Position numbers and translations under genes: made by a program
The notes under the pieces: model-generated
What the model was told of the DNA's origin: nothing
What the model saw: only the letters and a program-made list of their open reading frames with translations
Database searches by the model: none
Assembly: GCA_002294185.1 (NCBI GenBank)
Contig: DBFD01000056.1
Span: 1 to 57,354 of the forward strand
Reading direction: 5' to 3'
Source: Paracoccus sp. UBA889
Lineage (GTDB): Bacteria > Pseudomonadota > Alphaproteobacteria > Rhodobacterales > Rhodobacteraceae
DNA: 57,354 nt
Shown here: positions 1-6,886 of the stretch, piece after piece
How positions within the stretch are numbered: the stretch's first letter is position 1
Layout: every line of letters begins with the position of its first letter

Positions 1-245
1 GGAAAACCCGGCGCGGTTCAGTAATTGAGTGCGACAGGCTCTAGTGGGCAGCCACAGGAGTTGGCGGGTACGCCCGGCCGACTTGGCTTAGTCCCCAACG
101 CAATATTCCCGAAAGCTCTTGAAGACCATTGCGCGAGCGAGGATGGTAGGTAGCGTGCTAGAAAAGTCCTGCGCTCATGCTCTTCTGAAATCTGATTTCG
201 ACCTACGGCGCGTCGCTGGCGAACAAGTCCGCGCCGCACAATGAC

Positions 246-1217
246 CTACGTGTCACATCCCGCGTGATTGTAGACGCGTTTTCTGAACGGCTCTGGCGTT
301 TGGCGCTGCCAGTCCTTGAGGGCATCGACAGGTGTTCGGCCCTTGAGGACTGATTGCGGGAGCTGGCTGTTGTAGAGGTGGACGTAGCGCAGGATGGTGT
401 GTTTGAGGTCCTCGCCGCTTCGGAAGCGGTGGCCCTGCAGGACATACTCGATCCGGCCGTTGGAGCGTTCGACCGTGCCGTTCGTCTGCGGCCGCATCGG
501 GGGTGCGAGGTGGTGCTCGATGCCGAGGTCGGCGCAGAGCAGGTCGAACTCGTGCTGTCCTGTGGGGCTGCGCTTGCGCAGGCCGAACAGTCGGTCGGTG
601 AAGGCCTTGCCATTGTCGGTCAGAACCCGGGTGATCTTCATCGGGGCGGCACGTTCGAGATCGCGCAGGAACCGCCGCGCGTTGGCCGCAGTCTGCGCCG
701 GATAGATGCGGACGAAGACCCACCGTGTGGCGCGGTCGATGGCCACGAAGAGGTAGCGCCGCCGCTCCTCGTCCGCCATCTGCGGCAGGTACTTCACGTC
801 GACATGCAGGTAGCCGGGCTCGTAGGCCTTGAAGGTGCCGTGCGTCGGCTTCGGCTCTTTCGGCTTCAGCGCCCGCAGGTTGCCCAGGCCATGGCGCCGC
901 AGGCAACGGTCGAGGCCGGACCGAGAGACCTGCGGGTTGAGGAACTCGCGCACCACGGCCAGCAGGTCGTCGAGCGGCAGCAGAAGCGCCTTGCGCAACG
1001 CCACCGCAACGGCCTCCTGAGGCGGCGTCAGCGTCGTCTGCAACCGGTGCGGCGTGTGGCTCCGGTCGTGAACGTCCTCGCGGTTGCGCCACTTCCACAC
1101 CGTCTGCTCCGAGATGCCGTAGCGCTCGGCCACCATCCATGCCGGTTCGCTGCTCGCCTGGATTGCGGCCCGGATCTTCGGTGTCGTCGTCGCCTGCTTG
1201 TGCAGAGAGATCAGCAT
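246..1217 (-). CDS. IS481-family transposase (DDE integrase-core)
   Basis: This 323-residue protein moves the surrounding insertion sequence. A helix-turn-helix occupies about residues 15-50 (AERYGISEQTVWKWRNR), and an rve integrase core covers about 125-300. The catalytic triad is visible as the Asp in YLHVDVKYLP, the Asp in VLTDNGKAF and the Glu in TNGTVERSNGRIE. The length is normal for single-ORF IS481 transposases, with no frameshift, so it may be active. Its last codons run through the left inverted repeat, and the stop codon falls at the element edge. It sits beside decayed sequence on the right, consistent with a rearrangement hotspot. Confidence 0.92.
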   Translation of the reverse strand: MLISLHKQATTTPKIRAAIQASSEPAWMVAERYGISEQTVWKWRNREDVHDRSHTPHRLQTTLTPPQEAVAVALRKALLLPLDDLLAVVREFLNPQVSRSGLDRCLRRHGLGNLRALKPKEPKPTHGTFKAYEPGYLHVDVKYLPQMADEERRRYLFVAIDRATRWVFVRIYPAQTAANARRFLRDLERAAPMKITRVLTDNGKAFTDRLFGLRKRSPTGQHEFDLLCADLGIEHHLAPPMRPQTNGTVERSNGRIEYVLQGHRFRSGEDLKHTILRYVHLYNSQLPQSVLKGRTPVDALKDWQRQTPEPFRKRVYNHAGCDT

Positions 1218-1309
1218 ACTCTCACCCCGTCCAGAATCTCGCGCAGGACCGACCTTGCCATGAACAGGGCGGATCGGCGAGGGACCATGTGATCATCCGG
1301 GATGGAACA
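251..1309 (-). mobile_element. IS481-family insertion sequence
   Basis: The element contains one transposase gene and imperfect terminal inverted repeats. The left end starts TGTCACATCCCG at 251. The right end, read on the minus strand from 1309, starts TGTTCCATCCCG, and the ends match at about 14 of the first 18 positions. TGT termini are usual for IS481. The transposase stop codon (246-248) lies just outside the repeat as drawn, so the true left boundary may be a few bases further left, where both flanks share CTA. I could not see a convincing target-site duplication. Confidence 0.75.
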
Positions 1310-1714
1310 GCTAGTCTGGCATCTCGGGAAAACCGACGAACTGCTGAACTTTCGGGGGGTAGCTCACTGAAGAGCAAATTACGCGGCCAACACGCGGGAC
1401 GTGAGCCAATCCTCGATCTCCTGATCAAGAAGAATTGGCTCGTGTCGCGGGTTGACAGCCCCGACACATGGACGACCTCAGGGTGGCTGAAAGAGATTAC
1501 CGACTTGCGCAATGAAATCGTCCACCGGCGGCCATATGGGTCAGTTTACTGCCTGCAATCCGTGCCGGGGCGGCACGGGTCTCGCCAGCAACCGGTCAGC
1601 CGAGCATGTCAAAGGACCAAAGGTTGGACAAATAAAAAAATCAGGAGGTCCGCAGGCATCTTTCACCCCAGTTCCGGATCAGTATGGTACATGGCGGCGC
1701 CGCCCTTTTTCTAA
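1310..1714 (+). pseudogene. decayed gene fragment with a HEPN-like RNEIVH motif
   Basis: Directly right of the insertion sequence, one plus-strand frame reads a plausible protein segment, about codons 1400-1542. It includes LLIKKNWLV, then TSGWLKEITDLRNEIVHRR, then PYGS. RNEIVH fits the R-x4-6-H active-site motif of HEPN ribonuclease domains, and 'LRNEIVHRRPYG' has the feel of a real HEPN C-terminus. After about 1542 the frame loses protein-like character. No start codon or upstream half is recognisable, because the insertion sequence abuts it. I read it as a HEPN-type gene remnant; the exact family is unknown. The rest of 1543-1793 shows nothing I can support. Confidence 0.35.
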
Positions 1715-1793
1715 CGGGGATCAAGGCGTTCAGGTCGATTGGTTTCGCCGGCGGTCGAGGACGACGCGAACGGCAGGCAATCTGGCGGCACGT

Positions 1794-3920
1794 CTAACAA
1801 AAGGGATGCGGTGCAGGGTTCAATGTGCCCAGCGGCAGGTGGCGGAGCCGCGCCGAGCCCAGATGCAGCATCCCGAAGCCGCAGGATAGTGGCAGCAGGT
1901 CGGTCACCAGGGCACGCACGACACGAATCGACGCAGCCGCCACATCGCGAGGTGTGAGGTCGGCGAGCAGAACCGTCAGCCCCTGTTCGTCGAGCCGTTC
2001 AACCAGATCATCCAGCCCCGTGATCGGCAGCGAGGGATCGACAACCGACGGGTGGTACGCGGCATGACGCAAGAAGGCGACGTGCTGCGATGGCGGCCCA
2101 AGATAGTAGCAGGCGTGATCGATGAATTGCCCCCGCCGCACCTCCTGGGGCAGGCATGGGCGTGGACCGCTTTCCTCGTGCAGCATTCTCGCAAGTCCAA
2201 GCCCGGATGAGGCCTGTTCCAGCACCGCTTTCGCCGCCGCGCGCCGGATATCGGGATCGGCTGCAGAGGTTGCCGTCAGCCCGGGCCAGCGGATGCCATC
2301 ACCCGTCGCCATGCACATGATCACCGGCACGCCGCCCGCGCCATCCAGCAGATGCAGCGCGACAGAGGCACCGGCCTGTCGCAGCCGCGCGATGATGCCC
2401 CGCGTTTCGGTGTTGCACAGATCCTGCGGCAGCAGGCGCCCGGCGTCGCGTCGCAGCCAGGCGGTCAGGACCGCGTCGCGCTCGATCACTTCGAGGATCG
2501 CGCGCATTGCCGCGCTTTGCTGATCCGCGCCCGCCGCCAGGCCGTTCGAGGTCATCTGCTGAAGATGGTTCGAATATCCGGCCGGAAGCCGGTAATAGAC
2601 CTGCTCGGCCAGCACCCAGGTCCGCGCCCCGCTGCACGGATTGACGGCGGTGGTCCAGAAAGCCTGCGCCTCGGGGTCGAAGGGCCGGAAGGGAAAATCC
2701 GGTTCGGCATATTGACTGCGGCCGTAAAGACCGATCTGGCGGGGGTCCAGAACCGGGCCGTCCAGATCGCGCATCCGTGCCCGGACCAGCGTCCGCGGGT
2801 CGCAGCGGGATGCGGCATAACGCTCGAAGGCTTCCCCGATCGCGCTGATCATCGCCTCGTCTTCCGTCAGGCCCTTGCCGCAGGCGGGTTCGGCCGCGAT
2901 GGGATCGTCGCGGAAGCCGCAAAAAGGCGCCACCTCGGCCACGGCGATGAAAGTTCCCGGCAAAGGGCGCGGTCGATCGCGCAAAACCGGCCCGACGAAC
3001 ACCCCGGTCTCGAGGTCCAGCCAGTCGCGGAACCTTTGCCGCGGACCCGTGCACGGCCCGGCGGATCTGCACTGGGTCGCAACCGGATCCTTCCCGCAGG
3101 TGCTGCAAAACGGCATGGGGATGAAGCCATGCAGGCTTGATGTCTGGGCTGCGAGATCGAGGATCCGGATTTTCCCTTCCAGAGCCCCCGCCGCATCCGC
3201 AGCCAGATGCCGGCAGATCTCGGCAGAAAGCGATCGGGCGAAGGATCGCGACACTTCCGGACCGGGTCGGGAATGATGCACCCGGGCCAGCCCGTCGGCA
3301 CGCGCCCAGGCTGTGGGGTCGGGCGCGTGCGCACGGCGACGCTGCCGGGCACAGAGCCAGCATCCGGCCAGACCGGCCCGCGAGACGGGGCCGGCGAAGC
3401 CCTTCGCGCCAATGATCTCGGCGCCCAGAAACGGGATTCCCGCACGGCGGCATGATTGCTCCAGCTCGACTTGCAGGACCGGCCTTCGCGGAGCAAACGC
3501 GCCGACAACCAGATCCAGATCCGGCGAAAGCGGCGGGTCGCCGCGGTTCGGGGCGTCCCGGCCGGCGTCACGTCCCGCAACGGGAGCCCACACCGACAGG
3601 TGCGCAATGCCGCAGGAGACGAGTTCCTCAGCCAGCGGGGAAACCCAATCGGCGTCGCCCGCCAGCAGGACATGCCCTGATCGCGCCGGTGCCGGGGCCA
3701 GCGTTTCGTCTGCCAGCCCGGTCAGACCCGCAGTCTCGAGAAAGTCGATCAGCTCGCGGAACGAGGCCGTTGAGTCGCCCCTCGCGGCATCGATTCCGTC
3801 CGACAGCAGCGTTTCGACCATTTCCCGGATCGCCCCGCCGTGCAGCATGACGGGGCCGGCGCCGGTCAGGGTCAACACACCGTCCGGCTGAAGGTGAATC
3901 CGGTCCCGCAGCAGGCGCAT
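1794..3920 (-). CDS. fused E1-like/YcaO cyclodehydratase (TOMM/RiPP maturase)
   Basis: This 708-residue enzyme is predicted to install azoline-type (thiazoline/oxazoline) or other backbone amide modifications on a ribosomal peptide using ATP. Residues about 1-75 look like a winged-helix precursor-recognition region. Residues 80-290 resemble the E1-like partner (cyclo_dehyd_2), with zinc-type Cys pairs CWLC (187/190) and CSTC (272/275). Residues 295-708 are a YcaO domain with its two Glu-rich ATP/Mg motifs, SAIGEAFERY (359-368) and ILEVIERDA (475-483). The C-terminus carries PAPHP, the PxPxP motif of azoline-forming YcaOs, followed by Phe-Cys. The fusion order is that of PatD/TruD-like heterocyclases. 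It lies 18 bp after the radical SAM gene, so it is probably co-transcribed. No flavin dehydrogenase that would oxidise azolines is nearby. Confidence 0.85.
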   Translation of the reverse strand: MRLLRDRIHLQPDGVLTLTGAGPVMLHGGAIREMVETLLSDGIDAARGDSTASFRELIDFLETAGLTGLADETLAPAPARSGHVLLAGDADWVSPLAEELVSCGIAHLSVWAPVAGRDAGRDAPNRGDPPLSPDLDLVVGAFAPRRPVLQVELEQSCRRAGIPFLGAEIIGAKGFAGPVSRAGLAGCWLCARQRRRAHAPDPTAWARADGLARVHHSRPGPEVSRSFARSLSAEICRHLAADAAGALEGKIRILDLAAQTSSLHGFIPMPFCSTCGKDPVATQCRSAGPCTGPRQRFRDWLDLETGVFVGPVLRDRPRPLPGTFIAVAEVAPFCGFRDDPIAAEPACGKGLTEDEAMISAIGEAFERYAASRCDPRTLVRARMRDLDGPVLDPRQIGLYGRSQYAEPDFPFRPFDPEAQAFWTTAVNPCSGARTWVLAEQVYYRLPAGYSNHLQQMTSNGLAAGADQQSAAMRAILEVIERDAVLTAWLRRDAGRLLPQDLCNTETRGIIARLRQAGASVALHLLDGAGGVPVIMCMATGDGIRWPGLTATSAADPDIRRAAAKAVLEQASSGLGLARMLHEESGPRPCLPQEVRRGQFIDHACYYLGPPSQHVAFLRHAAYHPSVVDPSLPITGLDDLVERLDEQGLTVLLADLTPRDVAAASIRVVRALVTDLLPLSCGFGMLHLGSARLRHLPLGTLNPAPHPFC

Positions 3921-3938
3921 GATCGCCGCGCCCCGGTC

Positions 3939-5300
3939 TCAGGCCACAGCGGGCAGGGACGGATCACCGGCGGCCCTGTCCATTCGCTCGAAGGCAGCGG
4001 CCAGAAGCAATCTCTGGGCGATGTTCCGTTTCGAGCTGGGGCAGGGCGCCCGGCCCTCGATCCATTCCTTCGGGCAGGCGCCGCCGCAGACGGGCAGCAG
4101 GGGACAGCGGCTGCATCCGAAGGCGCCGGCCTCGACCTGATCGTTGAAACTGCCGAGAATGTCGCGCACCTCGGCCTGCCGCTCGCCCGTGGTCAGATCG
4201 CCGATGGCAAAGCGGTTCGGCGTGCCATAGCTGGGCACGTAAGAGACCTCGGTGCAGTTGAACAGCGTGCCATGCGCATCGACCAGCGCCGCGTCGGGCT
4301 GCACCGCAAGACAGACCACGGGCTGCCGTTTGGGAACCAGTGGCACGGAAAAGCCCATCCGCTTCATCTCGACAAACCAGGATAATTCCCGTTCGGCGTA
4401 GTCTGCGGGCTCCAGGCTGCGGCGCTGTGCGTCATTGCCCCAGGAATGGATGGGGGCGGTGTAGAACTGAACCGCGCGCTCCAGTCCCTCGTCGCGCAGT
4501 CGTCGCAGCAGCGGCACCACGTCCGAGGCGTTTTCCCGATCGACATTGCAGCGCACCTTGATCTCGATCGGCGCATCCTGGGTCGTCGCCACAAGCTGAA
4601 CCAGATTGGCGAGGATCCGATCGAAGGTCGGCTTGCCGGATTTCGTGTGGCGCCGCCGGTCGTGATGCGGGGCTGTCCCGTCCAGCGAGACAGTGACCGA
4701 GACGACCCCGAGCGGCCCGACCAGATCGGCACCGATCTTCCGCGACATGGCCAGCCCGTTCGTGATGATGCTGGCGCGATATTCGACGCCACGTTCCTGA
4801 CACAGGCTGCGCAACTGCGGCGTCAGCGAACGCATCTGCTGAATGCCCGACAAGGGCTCTGCGCCGAACCAGCACAGGTTGAGCTCGGCGAAAGGACCGC
4901 GGTCCAGCCGCGCCTCGACATCGCGCAGGATATCGGCCTCGTTCGCGCGGCTCAGATTTGTGCGCTCGTGGGTCTGACCGCAATAACCGCAGCCCAACTG
5001 ACAATGTGCCGTCGGCTGAATGACATAATTCAGATGCGGATTGACCCGGATCCCGTCCCGGTTCCGGTCCAGAATGGTGGATAATTCTGCCTCGGCCTCG
5101 GGCACCAGGATTTCGGCCTCGGAAAGCTGGGTCAGGACATCGCTGTTCAGCTTGTCGAATCCGCCTTCGCGCAAGACCGTCCATATGGCCTGCGGCACTT
5201 CGAAGATCTGCCCCGTCCGGGTCGAGAAGAGGACATGACGATTTTCCTCTCCTTCCGCGAAAACCGGCGACGCAATGACATATCTGGAGAGTTTCTGCAT
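3939..5300 (-). CDS. radical SAM/SPASM peptide maturase
   Basis: This 453-residue protein probably modifies the peptide encoded just upstream. Residues about 1-75 resemble a PqqD-like recognition domain (VLFSTRTGQIFEVPQAIW). The radical SAM core carries the 4Fe-4S motif CQLGCGYC at C100, C104 and C107. The C-terminal part has a SPASM-type auxiliary-cluster arrangement: CTEVSY, then CSRCPLLPVCGGACPKEW and a final Cys near APC. I chose the ATG at 5300 because AGAGG lies 9 bases upstream. The frame stays open further upstream, but that stretch is not protein-like and overlaps a hairpin. SPASM enzymes in RiPP clusters usually form thioether or C-C crosslinks. The chemistry here cannot be assigned from sequence. 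Confidence 0.88.
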   Translation of the reverse strand: MQKLSRYVIASPVFAEGEENRHVLFSTRTGQIFEVPQAIWTVLREGGFDKLNSDVLTQLSEAEILVPEAEAELSTILDRNRDGIRVNPHLNYVIQPTAHCQLGCGYCGQTHERTNLSRANEADILRDVEARLDRGPFAELNLCWFGAEPLSGIQQMRSLTPQLRSLCQERGVEYRASIITNGLAMSRKIGADLVGPLGVVSVTVSLDGTAPHHDRRRHTKSGKPTFDRILANLVQLVATTQDAPIEIKVRCNVDRENASDVVPLLRRLRDEGLERAVQFYTAPIHSWGNDAQRRSLEPADYAERELSWFVEMKRMGFSVPLVPKRQPVVCLAVQPDAALVDAHGTLFNCTEVSYVPSYGTPNRFAIGDLTTGERQAEVRDILGSFNDQVEAGAFGCSRCPLLPVCGGACPKEWIEGRAPCPSSKRNIAQRLLLAAAFERMDRAAGDPSLPAVA

Positions 5301-5360
5301 GATCCCATGCCTCTGGAAAATGAGTTTCGGGGCAGCCAGCGCGTGATGACATCGGATGGC

Positions 5361-5385
5361 CGGCGGATCGCAAGCGTATCCGCCG
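5361..5385 (-). promoter_or_regulatory. intergenic hairpin between precursor and maturase genes
   Basis: CGGCGGAT (5361-5368) and ATCCGCCG (5378-5385) form a perfect 8-bp stem. The 9-base loop can itself pair CGC with GCG. It sits in the 104-bp gap between the precursor stop (5405) and the maturase start (5300). There is no U-run after it, so partial termination or RNA protection is more likely than full termination. Such hairpins commonly keep RiPP precursor mRNA above enzyme mRNA. Confidence 0.55.
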
Positions 5386-5404
5386 ACGCAAGACCGCAAT
5401 GGTC

Positions 5405-5626
5405 TTATTTCGCGATGCCCGACTTGTCGCGAAGGGCCGCTTCGGCACCGCCGCAGCCGCTGTTCTGGCAGCCGGTGTTCTGGTCGGACAGCGCCTTCAG
5501 CCGGCTGAGCTGCGAATCGGACAGTTTCGAGGCAGCCGCGCCACTGGTCATGCCTTCTACAGCGGTATTCAGATTGAGCCTTGCCTGGGCAAGGGCTTCG
5601 ACGATGGAATCGAGTTCTTGAGCCAT
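5405..5626 (-). CDS. candidate RiPP precursor peptide with NTGCQ-NSGCG core
   Basis: The gene encodes 73 residues. The start at 5626 has AAAGG seven to eight bases upstream; a GTG three codons earlier overlaps that ribosome site and is less likely. Residues about 1-47 look like an amphipathic leader (LDSIVEALAQARLNLNTAVE, then SKLSDSQLSRLKAL). Residues 48-60 hold a tandem pentad NTGCQ/NSGCG with the only two cysteines, C53 and C58, followed by a short tail ending GIAK. Cys, Ser and Thr in the repeat are the residues that YcaO and radical SAM enzymes typically modify. It is the first gene of the operon that continues into the SPASM and YcaO genes. No similarity to a named precursor family was recognised. 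Calling it a precursor is inference from size, composition and neighbours. Confidence 0.75.
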   Translation of the reverse strand: MAQELDSIVEALAQARLNLNTAVEGMTSGAAASKLSDSQLSRLKALSDQNTGCQNSGCGGAEAALRDKSGIAK

Positions 5627-5709
5627 TCTACGCACCTTTGATACGAGTGAAGAACCGCGCCCAGCATCCTTTGAATATCCGTGGCGCGAGACTTTTTCTT
5701 TTGCTTTCC

Positions 5710-5730
5710 AGCCTGATTTTTAAGCAGGCT
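5710..5730 (-). promoter_or_regulatory. inverted repeat at the likely transcription start of the RiPP operon
   Basis: AGCCTG (5710-5715) and CAGGCT (5725-5730) form a 6-bp inverted repeat with a 9-base A/T-rich centre. It begins right at the start point expected from the promoter at 5737-5764, so it could be an operator or a 5' UTR hairpin. Confidence 0.3.
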
Positions 5731-5736
5731 TCAATG

Positions 5737-5764
5737 ATTATCTATATTATTATCTGTTCGTCAA
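5737..5764 (-). promoter_or_regulatory. sigma70-like promoter for the RiPP operon
   Basis: On the minus strand TTGACG (5764-5759) and GATAAT (5742-5737) are separated by 16 bp in an AT-rich stretch. This is close to TTGACA/TATAAT. The predicted start near 5730 gives a 5' UTR of about 105 bases before the precursor ATG. Confidence 0.45.
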
Positions 5765-6179
5765 TACATATTAAATTAGCCAGGAATTTATATATTGACA
5801 GGACGCAAATAATAAATTGCATTGGATAATTGAATAATTTTCGGAATGCCAATGGTGTTCACTATCTGCTTGCCAGGAATCACGCAATCGCCGAAGCCAC
5901 GGGTCACCTTCGGTCGGGTTGATTCCGCAGCGCGACAGGATAAACCGCCCCGATCGCAAGGTTGCTTCCGGTGGTGGCAGCAGCCGCGCCGCCGTGACAG
6001 GGGCCGGAATTTCCAGCTTGCGGCGATCCGGGAATCGGCAGGCAGGGCGGTGGGCGTGGATTTCCCGCAAATCCGGAGGGTGTCGGGGCTCTGGCCAAGA
6101 CCGAGATCGACGCCGCCCTCATACCGGCACATCGGCCGCCGGGCGGGCTGGTGAGCCGCCCCTCAAAAACCAGGGAAAG

Positions 6180-6797
6180 CTATCCTACCCAGGTTCGTGT
6201 AGGAACCTCACGAGACCATCGGAAGCCAAGGAACTTGTAAACATCCCAGGCCTTTTCTATCTGATCGTAACCGAATTTCCGGCAAAGCCGCCATGACGGT
6301 TCGTTCCGGGAAGAAATAGTGGTAATTGCCGCCGACAATCCTTTATTCTCGAAGTAATCGTACATTCCTTGTAATATGAAAAGTGAAACAATAGACCCGC
6401 GGCTGCCGGGCGAAACATATCCCGCGAAGTGAAAAAACTCTCCGGGCTTGACGTGAACCGTATTTTTCCAAAGATGTCGATCGTAGAAATCATCTTCGGT
6501 GGCAAATATGTAACCAAGAACTGAATTATCTTTCGTGGCGAAGAAGGCTATTATATCTTTCTCGATATATTCTCGAAAAAAATCAGCCCTTTTAGGAAAG
6601 GTCTTGATCATCGGAGCTATTTCGGGTTGCGTTTTCGCAATATGAAGTTTGATGCCTTTCGGGTTCATTTTCTTGTACTTGTTATCACGTTCGACCGGCT
6701 TTCTGAACGTCAGGATGTGGTCGATGTCGAAGATCTTGTCCTTGAAGACTTTCTTCATCCGGTACTTTGAAAGGTTTTTAACTGGAGATTTGGGCAT
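6180..6797 (-). CDS. GNAT-like N-acetyltransferase, low GC
   Basis: This 205-residue protein resembles the GCN5-related acetyltransferase fold: ILAYIF-like strand (VLGYIFATEDD), a central segment FHFAGYVSPGSRGSIVSLFI in the acetyl-CoA loop position, and a C-terminal NEPSWRLCRKFGYDQIEKAWD, matching the N-x-x-a-x-x-l-y-x-k-x-G-F helix of GNATs. The N-terminus is rich in Lys. The ATG at 6797 has GGGAG eight bases upstream. G+C content is only about 40-45% by eye, far below the neighbouring genes, which suggests recent acquisition. It reads in the same direction as the RiPP genes but 550 bp upstream with its own regulatory region. It might acetylate a peptide or sugar; the substrate is unknown. 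Confidence 0.6.
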   Translation of the reverse strand: MPKSPVKNLSKYRMKKVFKDKIFDIDHILTFRKPVERDNKYKKMNPKGIKLHIAKTQPEIAPMIKTFPKRADFFREYIEKDIIAFFATKDNSVLGYIFATEDDFYDRHLWKNTVHVKPGEFFHFAGYVSPGSRGSIVSLFILQGMYDYFENKGLSAAITTISSRNEPSWRLCRKFGYDQIEKAWDVYKFLGFRWSREVPTRTWVG

Positions 6798-6859
6798 ATT
6801 ACGCGCTCCCTTGTAGAATCCGCAAAACTTCTACGCTACACTCTGCCTCGGTCGGCAGC

Positions 6860-6871
6860 GTAAAATTTTAC
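6860..6871. promoter_or_regulatory. perfect 12-bp palindrome GTAAAATTTTAC
   Basis: This self-complementary 12-mer lies in the divergent gap between the GNAT-like gene and the FemAB-like gene, 16 bp before the latter's GTG start. Its position suits a repressor site or part of a -10 region (TAAAAT). No binding protein can be named. Confidence 0.3.
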
Positions 6872-6886
6872 ACACGGGGGATCTTC

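Larger units (their letters stand above)
5627..6179. other. 553-bp gap: promoter region of the RiPP operon and possible LysR remnant
   Basis: The part from about 5690 to 5850 is markedly AT-rich and holds the candidate promoter and inverted repeat listed separately. From about 5860 to 6140 the minus strand is GC-rich. Short pieces spread over different frames resemble the C-terminal end of LysR-type regulators, for example DPWLRRLRDSW and RPKVTRGF. No single frame is intact. I read it as possible frameshifted debris, with low certainty. Confidence 0.35.

Noticed and set aside
18-239. 73-codon minus-strand frame at the left edge
   Set aside because: No recognisable domain, no ribosome site; an equally smooth short plus-strand frame runs through the same bases, so neither can be supported.
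241-1316. Target-site duplication around the IS481 element
   Set aside because: Flanks ACCTACG and GCTAGTC share only CTA; no exact direct repeat of normal length is present.
5300-5399. Longer N-terminus for the radical SAM protein
   Set aside because: The extra 33 residues overlap the intergenic hairpin, and the ATG at 5300 has a good ribosome site.
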